Source: Dyadobacter bucti (GTDB taxonomy: Bacteria > Bacteroidota > Bacteroidia > Cytophagales > Spirosomataceae). From it: DNA of 64,000 nucleotides. The DNA lies in contig NZ_SWFP01000003.1 of assembly GCF_005869225.1 (NCBI RefSeq), forward strand, positions 1-64,000. The letters are read 5' to 3'. Below, in pieces: positions 44,165-52,469 of this stretch; the first letter of the stretch is position 1; each line of letters starts with the position of its first letter. The position numbers and the translations under genes were made by a program. A model generated the notes under the pieces. That model was not told the origin of the DNA, ran no database searches, and saw only the letters and a list, made by a program, of their open reading frames with translations.

Positions 44165-45637
44165 TCAATTTATGGGTGAATTATTTGCCCGGTGCGACCG
44201 ACCAAATAGATATTCATTAGTGAGGATAGAAAGAATATTTTTATTAAATAAGGCATATCCGATTAAATAGCTGAATGAAAATATGGCAAAGTTTGACCAT
44301 ATATTTCCTGCAATATGACCCAGGTATATTCTGACATATGTTAGTAAAGAGAAAATAACAACTGAATAAGCCAGCGGATACGCCATGACCGTAAAATATT
44401 CTCCGTATTTTAAGGGATTTAGAATTTTCTGAATTACAATCCGCCAATATAGATTATAAAATATCACAACGTAGGCAGCTTGCGCAATTACTATTCCAAT
44501 AAATCCGTATTGGTATCCGATGGCAATGAACACTGGGTTAGCGACGACACGGAGCATTGTCCATCTGAATCCTAATTCTGTCCGCCCGGTTGCGACGATT
44601 AATCCACTGGCTGAACTCATTACAGAAATAATACCTCCCCAAAGGCAGAAAATTTGTAAAACTAAGTACGATTCCTCAAAGCTCTTTCCATAAATTATAG
44701 TTAGAATTTCCTTTGCGGAAACGGCCATCAATCCATAGATAGCAAAATTTATTAGCGAAGTCAGCTTTAACATCTGCAAGAATTTCTCCTTTAACAAGGG
44801 GAGATCTTCGTTGAGGGTTGCGAGAATTGGTATTGAAACTCTGGTGATAATAGGGTTCAGTAGCCCGTAAATTCTCATAACCAGCTGTTTGACCAGGTTG
44901 TAAACGCCCAATTCAGCGGTTCCCATCACCTTGCCTATGATTAGTATATCCAGCTGGGAGGCCACATAGTCCAGTATCTGAGACCCGGTCTGAAACAATC
45001 CGGTCCGGTAAAAAGATCGACCTTCTCTAAAGTTAATATAAAACGATAGCGGATGGGATTTTAAGCCAGAAAGTATCAACAAGCAAGAAGAGGTGAAGGA
45101 TGCAAATAAGGTGGAATAGACAATGCTCCAAGCCCCGCCTCCTCTGTAGGCAACTATTACTGATACGATCAGTGACAGCAGGGTAGTTGTTACATCAATT
45201 ATAGCTAACGACTTGAACTTCATTGCCTTCTGTCGGAATATCCTGAATTGCCGTCCGGCTGTTGTGAAAATCAGGTCAAGGCTCATAACGGGAATTAATG
45301 CGTACAACTCCGGCTGGTTATAAAAGTCGGCAATAAAAGGTGTAAAAATGCAGACGATGCCATAAAGACAACCACCCAGAAGCAGCGAGACCCAATACAG
45401 GCTGCTGTACTCGTTTTTGCTGATATCGTGCCGGGAGAATAAAGAGACTGAAATTCCCAGATCAGTGAATATCTGCGTGAAACCAAGTATCAGTACCACT
45501 ATAGCAACTAGCCCGAAATCTGACTTTTCAAGAAACCGGGTTAAAATGGACAACCTCAGGATTTGAATAACAGCCTGTACTGCGGAGGCTACCGCGGTCC
45601 AGAGGGTGCCTGATATTGCTTGTCTTTTGATACTCAT
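44165..45637 (-). CDS. Wzx-type oligosaccharide flippase (polysaccharide transporter family)
   Basis: This 490-residue protein has 12-14 predicted membrane spans and the family opening KRQAISGTLWTAVASAVQAVIQILRLSILTRFLEKSDFGLVAIVV. Further conserved points are DLGISVSLFSRHDISKNEYSSLYWVSLLLGG and the middle segment YVASQLDILIIGKVMGTAELGVYNLVKQLV. It belongs to the MOP superfamily branch that includes Wzx and WzxC, which move undecaprenyl-linked repeat units across the inner membrane. Length is normal. It lies 12 bases after the nucleotidyltransferase gene. Confidence 0.92.
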   Translation of the reverse strand: MSIKRQAISGTLWTAVASAVQAVIQILRLSILTRFLEKSDFGLVAIVVLILGFTQIFTDLGISVSLFSRHDISKNEYSSLYWVSLLLGGCLYGIVCIFTPFIADFYNQPELYALIPVMSLDLIFTTAGRQFRIFRQKAMKFKSLAIIDVTTTLLSLIVSVIVAYRGGGAWSIVYSTLFASFTSSCLLILSGLKSHPLSFYINFREGRSFYRTGLFQTGSQILDYVASQLDILIIGKVMGTAELGVYNLVKQLVMRIYGLLNPIITRVSIPILATLNEDLPLLKEKFLQMLKLTSLINFAIYGLMAVSAKEILTIIYGKSFEESYLVLQIFCLWGGIISVMSSASGLIVATGRTELGFRWTMLRVVANPVFIAIGYQYGFIGIVIAQAAYVVIFYNLYWRIVIQKILNPLKYGEYFTVMAYPLAYSVVIFSLLTYVRIYLGHIAGNIWSNFAIFSFSYLIGYALFNKNILSILTNEYLFGRSHRANNSPIN

Positions 45638-45649
45638 CTAAACGCTTTT

Positions 45650-46708
45650 TTACTGGAAAAGGACTTTGGAATACAGCGGCCACTCTCCTATATCAATCCA
45701 TGATTTTTCGCTGATAGGAAAAACGCCCACTTTGCCGTCCCGCTCTTTGATCTTCTCGATGAGATGAGTAATGTGGAAAAATGTGTCTTCGGGAATTTCT
45801 TTTAAAAGGTGAGGTTCAAGAAGATACATTCCACAATTGATCATAAAAGTAAGCTCTGGCTTTTCTTTTAGCGATAACAGTTCTCCATTTACACCGCTTT
45901 CTAAGGTTCCATATGGAATATTATACTGCTTCAGAGACGCCACCAGAGTCAATTCATTGTGATGTTTTTTGTGATAGTCGTAAACTGCGGAGTAATCCTG
46001 ATCGATCAGTATATCGCAATTCGAAACAAAGAACGGGGTGGTCAATCGATCCTGCAGAAGCCCAAGGCTCCCGGCGGTACCCAGCGGCTTGTCCTCGCTG
46101 AACAAATTGACATCATAATCTTTTTCGCCAAGACTGTCCAGATAGAATTGGATCAGTTCGGCTTTGTAATTAACCGAAATGTGGAAGTCTGTACAGCCGA
46201 ATTTCCGGAAACGTTCAATGATATTTTCCAGGATCGTGGTTTCTCCGTAAGGTAGCAGCGGTTTTGGAAGAATATTCGTGAGCGGCCTAAGTCTTGTTCC
46301 AAACCCTCCAGCCATGATGACGACCGGAAGGCCGATCTGATTATTGACTTCAACTGTATCCGGAGCGATAATATCTTCCCAAAAGATCACATCCACGACT
46401 TTTTCATCGAAATTCAATACCGGCATGTATTCAAGCCGGTACCTTAGTATTTGTTTTTTTATGTTGTCGATATTATCGGTAGACCTTGCAATGCGCAATT
46501 TTTTTCTTACAAACTGAGTTGCAGGCGAGTGAAGTCCCGCGTCTGCAATAATTGCCCTTTGGATATCACCGATGGAAAGAAGTCCGTGAAAAGACAGCGT
46601 TTCATCAGCGATAATCAGCAATTTGTGCCCGATTTCATCCATTTTCCTCAGAGCGGCGGATAGAGAAGTATCAGGGGCGACGATCAGTTTTTGAATTTTA
46701 GTGTCCAT
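45650..46708 (-). CDS. CBS-domain sugar-phosphate nucleotidyltransferase (PtmE-like)
   Basis: Residues about 1-115 are two CBS repeats (IVAPDTSLSAALRKMDEIGHKLLIIAD and YRLEYMPVLNFDEKVVDVIFWEDI), a likely regulatory nucleotide-binding module. Residues about 126-352 are a nucleotidyltransferase with signature MAGGFGTRLRPLTNILPKPLLP (132-152) and the metal-binding SNCDILIDQD. The domain order is that of Campylobacter PtmE, a glucosamine-1-phosphate guanylyltransferase that opens the GDP-based legionaminic acid route. The LegB- and LegC-like genes upstream fit that role, though other sugar phosphates are possible. A 178-bp spacer precedes it, so a promoter may lie there. Confidence 0.85.
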   Translation of the reverse strand: MDTKIQKLIVAPDTSLSAALRKMDEIGHKLLIIADETLSFHGLLSIGDIQRAIIADAGLHSPATQFVRKKLRIARSTDNIDNIKKQILRYRLEYMPVLNFDEKVVDVIFWEDIIAPDTVEVNNQIGLPVVIMAGGFGTRLRPLTNILPKPLLPYGETTILENIIERFRKFGCTDFHISVNYKAELIQFYLDSLGEKDYDVNLFSEDKPLGTAGSLGLLQDRLTTPFFVSNCDILIDQDYSAVYDYHKKHHNELTLVASLKQYNIPYGTLESGVNGELLSLKEKPELTFMINCGMYLLEPHLLKEIPEDTFFHITHLIEKIKERDGKVGVFPISEKSWIDIGEWPLYSKVLFQ

Positions 46709-46886
46709 CCGGGTGTTATATTCGTTTTTTGTACTCGATTAGCATGCGAAAGCTATGCTTGGTTTGCTTGAGGACCGGAGCTAACGGCTCCACAATGCAG
46801 TAACTTTTGGTCACGAATTAAAGGGCTTCTTTCAATGAGGAGTTAGTAGTCAAAATGACAGCGTATACAGGGATAATTTCCTGTTT

Positions 46887-48056
46887 TCAGACAGCTGCGT
46901 TATATTCATTAAGCAAATTATACCAATCGTGAATGCACACAGACCATAGCGAATTTTCAAATTTGTCCGGCGTATTTGCAGCTTCAACTTGCTTTTGCAA
47001 GGTATGGCGGTTTTTTAACACCTTGCCAATTTTTTCGGGCAATAGGTCTATCTTTTCAATTTTTTCAAGGATGATCCCTTTTTCTGTCAGAGATTCATAC
47101 GGAAGCCAGGCACCTGTTATAACAATGTTTCTGCAAAACAGATGTTCCTGCATGGAGCCAGAAAAGGCATCCGTTTTTTGTACCTGAACCAGAATGTCCG
47201 TTGCTTTTCTGATCAATACAATATCTTCATCAGACAGGAAACTTTCAAAGACTTTGTATTTCAGTCCCGACTCTCTTAAAGCGTTGATAACCTGATCTTT
47301 GTATTCCGGCGTAGCTCCGTAGGTCATGGGGAAAATCATCAGATGATTTTCTGGAATTTCGTCCTTATTTTTGACAAGGCTGTGGATAATAGCCAAATGT
47401 TGCTGATGACGATGCCCATTATAACCACACGCAATTACAAATGTATGTTCTCCAAATCCCAGTCCTGTTTTTGCGTCTTTCCTAGAAATATGCTCAGAAG
47501 AGAATAATAATTCCAGTGGTTTGAGACCAAACTGACAATTTCTCAGTTTAGAGATAGGAACGTCAATTTCGCCTATCAGGTCGTTCCGCATCGACATCGT
47601 CGAAAGACTGATTCTGTCACAAAGATTCAGGGCAGGCAGAAGTATCCGCTCGGTATTATTTTCCTTTCGTTTGTAAAGGTCACTTCCCCAAAATGCGGCT
47701 ACTATAAATGAAGTTACTTTGGGAAGCCATTTTACGATCCGACACTGGGTTGCGAACAAGGCATGTACACATGCTACATCATAAAACTGCTTTTCAACCT
47801 TCATCCTTACCAGCCTTTCCGTAAAAAGTCTTACCACACCCCGTACCCCGGGGATTTTATTGATGAGGGGTATTTTTTTATAGTAACAAAATATTTTGTC
47901 ATAAGCAGAACCTGATTTCCTCTGTATGCTTACTATGTCCTCACTGCTGTTCGTATTTAAGATATGAATTTGGACATCTGTGTAATACTGTTTTAAATAC
48001 AAAGAAAAATTTAAAACAAACTGACTCGTAGCATCTCCGACGACTAATAATTTCAT
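46887..48056 (-). CDS. Putative glycosyltransferase, 389 aa
   Basis: The protein begins MKLLVVGDATSQFVLNFSLYLKQYYTDVQIHIL and has a GT-B-like plan: FIVAAFWGSDLYKRKENNTERILLPAL near the domain boundary, FVIACGYNGHRHQQHLAII at the start of the donor domain, and ILVQVQKTDAFSGSMQEHLFCRNIVITGAWLPYESL near the end, where an acidic or glutamine residue replaces part of the usual motif. It overlaps the NeuD-like gene by four bases, so both are translated in tandem. It is probably the transferase for the amino sugar made by the preceding genes, by position only. Confidence 0.7.
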   Translation of the reverse strand: MKLLVVGDATSQFVLNFSLYLKQYYTDVQIHILNTNSSEDIVSIQRKSGSAYDKIFCYYKKIPLINKIPGVRGVVRLFTERLVRMKVEKQFYDVACVHALFATQCRIVKWLPKVTSFIVAAFWGSDLYKRKENNTERILLPALNLCDRISLSTMSMRNDLIGEIDVPISKLRNCQFGLKPLELLFSSEHISRKDAKTGLGFGEHTFVIACGYNGHRHQQHLAIIHSLVKNKDEIPENHLMIFPMTYGATPEYKDQVINALRESGLKYKVFESFLSDEDIVLIRKATDILVQVQKTDAFSGSMQEHLFCRNIVITGAWLPYESLTEKGIILEKIEKIDLLPEKIGKVLKNRHTLQKQVEAANTPDKFENSLWSVCIHDWYNLLNEYNAAV

Positions 48057-48709
48057 AGGTGATTGTTTTTCTGGGAGATCAGTTTACACGGATTGCCGAC
48101 ATAAGTTCCTGCGGTAGTAATTGAATTTGTAACTGTACTACCGGCTCCTATTATTGTATGGCAGGTAATCTCAATATGGTTACAAAGCACACTATTGCTA
48201 CCGACAAATACTTCATTCTCAATTTTCACGCTTCCGTTCACAATCGCAGCCGTTGAAATATGAACATGGTCACCGATTATCACTTCATGTTCGATCAAAG
48301 CATTTGAATTGATTATGGTATTTAAACCGATAATCGCCCTTGCATTGATAATTGCTCCATGCATTACAACGGTACCTTCGCCAATAAACGAATGTTTCGA
48401 TATATATGATCTCGGTGAAACAATTGTCGCGATTTTCGCTCCGTAGGCTTTTAGATTTTCAAAAATCCTTTTTCTTATTCCAGCTGATTTGATTTGGCCA
48501 ACGGTTATAAGAAAATGAAAATTCTTTTTCACTAAATCTGCGACAAGGGTATCAGTACCAATAACCGGATAACCAAGAACCGTCCTGCCAATCATCTCTT
48601 CCTTATCTAAAATCCCCTCAATCACATATTTATCCTCAAGCTCGATTACGTCGATACACGCCATACAATGGCCACCTCCGCCAATCAGTATCAATGGAAT
48701 TTTGTTCAT
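48053..48709 (-). CDS. NeuD/PglD-like sugar O/N-acetyltransferase
   Basis: The 218-residue protein has the family start MNKIPLILIGGGGHCMACIDVIE (nucleotide-sugar binding Rossmann part), followed by left-handed beta-helix hexapeptide repeats from about residue 95 (SFIGEGTVVMHGAIINARAIIGLNTIINSNALIEHEVIIGDHVHIS), with the catalytic histidine candidate in IEHEVIIG. Relatives acetylate a 4-amino-sugar nucleotide (PglD, making UDP-diNAcBac) or sialic acid (NeuD). Next to LegB and LegC, N-acetylation of a 4-amino-6-deoxy-sugar is the simplest role. It overlaps genes on both sides by 4 bases. Confidence 0.88.
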   Translation of the reverse strand: MNKIPLILIGGGGHCMACIDVIELEDKYVIEGILDKEEMIGRTVLGYPVIGTDTLVADLVKKNFHFLITVGQIKSAGIRKRIFENLKAYGAKIATIVSPRSYISKHSFIGEGTVVMHGAIINARAIIGLNTIINSNALIEHEVIIGDHVHISTAAIVNGSVKIENEVFVGSNSVLCNHIEITCHTIIGAGSTVTNSITTAGTYVGNPCKLISQKNNHL

Positions 48710-49863
48710 GGTCTGAAGCTACTAGGAATGTTCACAACTCTGTCCGCCAGCCACTGACTATTTTCAAGACCGTCATGTTCGCAATCGTTGAACATGGGGA
48801 GCCTGTTCATAAGCTGCCAGATCGGGCGGGTCATCACTCCATTGGCGTTTGTGAATTCAAGAAATTCATTTCGTCCTTCCAGATCATCGAGAATAACCGC
48901 ATTTAGCCAATAGTTCGCTTCGCTTCCTTGCATTTCCCTATGGGTGGGCATACCCATTTGTGCAAAGAAAGCTTGGTATCGATGGGCAAGTTCACGCTTA
49001 TTTTTAAGGAAAAAGGGCAGTTGTTCCAATTGTGCGCAGGCGAGAGCGGCGTTTAGGTTAGGCATACGGTAATTGTATCCGGTTTCATTGTGATAAAACT
49101 CCCATTGATGTGCTACTTTGGCCTGGGTAGAGAGATGTTTGGCTTTTTTTGCAAGCTCGCTGTCGTTTGTAATCAGCGCGCCTCCACCACCACAGGTAAC
49201 GGTTTTGTTACCATTAAAACTGAAAGCACCTGCTTTTCCTATAGTGCCTGTGTGTTTTCCGTTAAATGTGCTACCCAAAGATTCTGCCGAATCCTCCACC
49301 AGTACAATGTTCCAGGATGAACAAATGGCTGCGATTTTATCTATACGCAGGGGCACTCCGAAAGTGTGCATTGGCAGACAGGTTGAAATTCTCCTGCCTG
49401 TATTCTTATTATAAGTGAAGCCGTCGCTCCTTTTTTCAGCATTCTTTTCCAGAAAGTTCGATAAAGCTGAAGGTGACATACCCATTGTATCTTTGTCTAC
49501 ATCAATAAAGACGGGCTTTGCGCCTGTATAACTAATTGCGTTACAGGTCGCAATGAATGTCAGAGCCTGGGTCAGGACTTCGTCATTTGGTTTTGTGCCA
49601 CAAACGATCATAGCTAAATGAATAGCATTGGTCCCGTTGACAATCGCTACTGCATGCCGGCAGCCGGTGATCTGACAGATCAGCTCTTCAAATTTATCCA
49701 CATAGGCACCAATGGAGGAAACAAATGTGGAATCGATGGTGTCAAGGACGTATTTTTTCTCATTTCCACCAAAATAAGGGACATGCAGCGGGATGAACTC
49801 TTTACCGGGAAACTGGTCTTTAATAAATGTTACTATCTTTTCATTACGCTCTTTCGATTTCAT
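48706..49863 (-). CDS. LegC-family sugar-nucleotide 4-aminotransferase
   Basis: This is a 385-residue PLP enzyme of the DegT/DnrJ/EryC1/StrS family. The N-terminal motif IPLHVPYFGGNEKKYVLDTI and SSIGAYVDKFEE identify the LegC branch. The PLP lysine lies in AFSFNGNKTVTCGGGGALIT, near residue 215. LegC adds an amino group to C4 of the 4-keto-6-deoxy intermediate formed by LegB, with glutamate as donor. Overlap by four bases on either side with LegB- and NeuD-like genes shows a tightly coupled pathway. The usual length and all motifs are present. Confidence 0.92.
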   Translation of the reverse strand: MKSKERNEKIVTFIKDQFPGKEFIPLHVPYFGGNEKKYVLDTIDSTFVSSIGAYVDKFEELICQITGCRHAVAIVNGTNAIHLAMIVCGTKPNDEVLTQALTFIATCNAISYTGAKPVFIDVDKDTMGMSPSALSNFLEKNAEKRSDGFTYNKNTGRRISTCLPMHTFGVPLRIDKIAAICSSWNIVLVEDSAESLGSTFNGKHTGTIGKAGAFSFNGNKTVTCGGGGALITNDSELAKKAKHLSTQAKVAHQWEFYHNETGYNYRMPNLNAALACAQLEQLPFFLKNKRELAHRYQAFFAQMGMPTHREMQGSEANYWLNAVILDDLEGRNEFLEFTNANGVMTRPIWQLMNRLPMFNDCEHDGLENSQWLADRVVNIPSSFRP

Positions 49864-50858
49864 AAATTGTATATATCTGCTTTATAGTGGTGTAGGTTGT
49901 CTTTGTTCTGAAACCATGCGATTGTCTCCGCCAAACCTTCCGAAAAGGTATATTGCGGCTCCCAGGATGTGAATTCCTTGATTTTCTGACTAGAGCCAAA
50001 AAGCCTGAATACCTCTGATTTCTGAGGCCGGAGGCGTTCCGCATCTGAAATGATCTTTGCCGCCGGATTAATCTGGTCAATGAGCTCCTGAGCCATGTCG
50101 CCGACCGATATCTCAGACTGCGTAGCTATGTTACAGTCCTGCCCGATGAGTTTGTCAGATTTCGCAATTTCAACAAATCCGGCAGCCGTATCTTTGACAA
50201 AAACCATGTCCCGGGTAGGGGATACATCCCCGAGTTTGATCTCTGTTTTTCCATTCAGCAGCTGCGTGATGACCGTTGGAATTACAGCCCGCGCCGACTG
50301 TCTCGGCCCGTAGGTATTAAACGGCCGCACTATGGTCAGCGGAAGATCGAAGCTGCGATAAAATGATTCAGCTATGCAATCAGCGCCAATTTTTGAGGCA
50401 GAATAGGGGGATTGCGGCTGACGGGCGTGAATTTCATCTATTGGTACATATTGCGCGGTACCGTATACTTCCGAGGTAGACGTAACCAAAACACGTTCAA
50501 TCCCTAAATCTTTTGCAGCCTGCACTATATTCAAGGTACCCTTGACATTAGTATCAATATATGAATCCGGAGAGTGGTAGCTGAAAGGGATTGCGATCAA
50601 TGCTGCAAGATGGAAAACAACATCTATATCCCGCATTGCCGTCCTCACGCCATTGGGATCCCTTATATCTCCGGTAAATACTTCTATTTTTTGCAGGGTT
50701 TCTTTTGGAAGAGAGTCAAGCCATCCCCAGCTGTTAAATGAATTGTAAAAACAGAAAGCCTTTACTTTGCAACCTTCTTCCAAAAGCTTTTCGACCAGAT
50801 GGCTGCCGATGAAGCCATCAGCTCCTGTAACCAGTACCCTTTTGTTTTTAAGTTCCAT
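49860..50858 (-). CDS. LegB-like nucleotide-sugar 4,6-dehydratase
   Basis: The 332-residue extended SDR has the cofactor motif RVLVTGADGFIGSHLVEKLL, the TSTSEVYGTAQYVPI stretch that holds the catalytic threonine, and QSPYSASKIGADCIAESFY with Tyr and Lys. The pattern (including FYNSFNSWGWLDSLP and GDISPTRD-like GDVSPTRDMVFV) is that of LegB, which converts a GDP- or UDP-GlcNAc to the 4-keto-6-deoxy sugar. It is the first gene of the LegB-LegC-NeuD block. The four-base overlap with LegC supports coupled translation. The nucleotide of the substrate cannot be read from sequence. Confidence 0.9.
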   Translation of the reverse strand: MELKNKRVLVTGADGFIGSHLVEKLLEEGCKVKAFCFYNSFNSWGWLDSLPKETLQKIEVFTGDIRDPNGVRTAMRDIDVVFHLAALIAIPFSYHSPDSYIDTNVKGTLNIVQAAKDLGIERVLVTSTSEVYGTAQYVPIDEIHARQPQSPYSASKIGADCIAESFYRSFDLPLTIVRPFNTYGPRQSARAVIPTVITQLLNGKTEIKLGDVSPTRDMVFVKDTAAGFVEIAKSDKLIGQDCNIATQSEISVGDMAQELIDQINPAAKIISDAERLRPQKSEVFRLFGSSQKIKEFTSWEPQYTFSEGLAETIAWFQNKDNLHHYKADIYNL

Positions 50859-50863
50859 TGCAA

Positions 50864-51883
50864 TTACCTCAGATTGTAAATTCTTTCAATGATATCCACT
50901 ACTTTCAGGCCTTCCAAAGCGTTGGTTGTGATCGCGGATCTTCCGTTCAAAACATCTACTACATTATCAATCACAAAATGGTGGTTGGCTGCCGAACCTT
51001 TGTACGCCCCATAATCATTACCGGGATTCGTGGGTGCGAGTTGCGGCATTTGGTAATCTTTTACATTACAAATTTCAACCTTGTCCATATATTGGCCACC
51101 GATCTTCACAGAACCATTTTCGGCTATAATCGTCATCGAGCTTTCCAGATTCTGGTTCCATATCGATGTCGAGTAGTTCAGGGAACCCATTCCACCGTTG
51201 ACAAAATCAAAACTCAGGAAGCCGCTGTCTTCGAAATCAGTGAGGTCCTGGTGGTTAAAATCATTGAATTTACCCTGGATATTTTGCACATCTCCGAACA
51301 GCCAGTACATGATATCGATGAAATGAGAGAACTGCGTAAAAAGCGTTCCTCCATCAAGCTCTTTTTTTCCATGCCAGCTTTCCGGTTTGTAATAACGGGC
51401 GTCACGGTTCCAGTAGCAATTCAGCTGCACCATATATATTTGCCCAAGAATCCCACTTTCTATGAGATCTTTAATCCAGACTGAGGGCGGGGAGTATCGG
51501 TTTTGCATTACAGCAAAAACATGCCGGTGTACATTCAAGGCCTTAAAAATGATTTTTTCAGCGTCATGTTTGTTCAGGGCCATGGGTTTCTCAACTACAA
51601 TATGTTTCCTCGCTTCAAGCGACTTCATCGCATGTTCTGCATGGAACCCATTGGGTGTGGCGATATTGATTACATCTACTTCAGTGCCTGAATTCAGGAA
51701 GTCGTCAAGGCTGGCAAATAAAGGAGCATCGTATTGGTCAATGCCCAATTCTGCCCTGGGTTTAACATCAATAAGCGCGACCAGCTCGGCTTCTTCATTT
51801 CTGGTGATCATTTCGGCATGTCTTTTCCCGATATGACCGCAGCCGATTACTGCAAATTTCTTTTTGTGTTCGTGTATAGCCAT
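50864..51883 (-). CDS. WlbA/WbpB-like UDP-GlcNAcA 3-dehydrogenase
   Basis: The 339-residue Gfo/Idh/MocA protein has the NAD motif FAVIGCGHIGKRHAEMI, the EKPMALN motif (catalytic Lys) near residue 97, and the conserved GGGTLFTQ-like DGGTLFTQFSHFIDIMYWLFG. Family and neighbours identify WlbA/WbpB, which oxidises C3 of UDP-N-acetylglucosaminuronic acid to the 3-keto form. The genes for the next two steps sit directly upstream with one-base or zero-base spacing. It needs UDP-GlcNAcA from a WbpA-type dehydrogenase; the only candidate is the gene at 34284. Confidence 0.92.
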   Translation of the reverse strand: MAIHEHKKKFAVIGCGHIGKRHAEMITRNEEAELVALIDVKPRAELGIDQYDAPLFASLDDFLNSGTEVDVINIATPNGFHAEHAMKSLEARKHIVVEKPMALNKHDAEKIIFKALNVHRHVFAVMQNRYSPPSVWIKDLIESGILGQIYMVQLNCYWNRDARYYKPESWHGKKELDGGTLFTQFSHFIDIMYWLFGDVQNIQGKFNDFNHQDLTDFEDSGFLSFDFVNGGMGSLNYSTSIWNQNLESSMTIIAENGSVKIGGQYMDKVEICNVKDYQMPQLAPTNPGNDYGAYKGSAANHHFVIDNVVDVLNGRSAITTNALEGLKVVDIIERIYNLR

Positions 51884-52468
51884 TTATTCCGTTAATTTTT
51901 TTACCTGATTATTCTCAAGCCTGTATTTTTCTCCGCTTTCAGGGCAAACAGCGGTTCCTTCCGGATCAAATTCCAAACGATGTCCGTATTCACTGATCCA
52001 ACCGATTTTCCGGGCAGGATTGCCGACAACCAAAGCATAGGGAGCGACCGTTTTGGTAACTACTGCACCCGCACCTATGAATGCGTAGTTACCAATGTCG
52101 TGACCGCAAACAATTGTAGCATTTGCCCCGATCGACGCTCCTTTTCCGACATGTGTTTTTGCATACTGACCTCTCCTGTTAACAGCGCTTCTTGGATTGG
52201 TAACATTTGTAAAAACCATTGACGGGCCGAGAAACACGTCGTCGTCGCAGGTTACGCCCTCGTATATGGAAACATTATTTTGTATTTTGACGTTGTTGCC
52301 CAGCACGACTCCGGGTGATACTACCACATTCTGGCCGATATTGCATTTTTCGCCAATGATACAATTGCTCATAATATGAGAGAAATGCCATATTTTCGTG
52401 CCGCTTCCAATGGTGCAGGGAGCATCGATAATAGCCGTTTCATGGGCGAAATAATCTTCTCCTGCCAT
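51884..52468 (-). CDS. WlbB/WbpD-like 3-amino-sugar N-acetyltransferase
   Basis: The 194-residue left-handed beta-helix protein shows long runs of hexapeptide repeats (AIIDAPCTIGSGTKIWHFSHI, CNIGQNVVVSPGVVLGNNVKIQNNVSIYEGV) and the characteristic MVFTNVTNPRSAVNRRGQYAKT segment of WbpD/WlbB. It acetylates the 3-amino group formed by WlbC, giving UDP-2,3-diacetamido-2,3-dideoxyglucuronic acid. The C-terminal WISEYGHRLEF with PESGEKYRL is also typical. It lies between its two partner genes with no meaningful gap. Confidence 0.93.
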   Translation of the reverse strand: MAGEDYFAHETAIIDAPCTIGSGTKIWHFSHIMSNCIIGEKCNIGQNVVVSPGVVLGNNVKIQNNVSIYEGVTCDDDVFLGPSMVFTNVTNPRSAVNRRGQYAKTHVGKGASIGANATIVCGHDIGNYAFIGAGAVVTKTVAPYALVVGNPARKIGWISEYGHRLEFDPEGTAVCPESGEKYRLENNQVKKLTE

Positions 52469-52469
52469 G

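Noticed and set aside
45650..50858. Complete legionaminic or sialic acid pathway
   Set aside because: No nonulosonate synthase, hydrolysing epimerase or CMP-transferase is present in the window.
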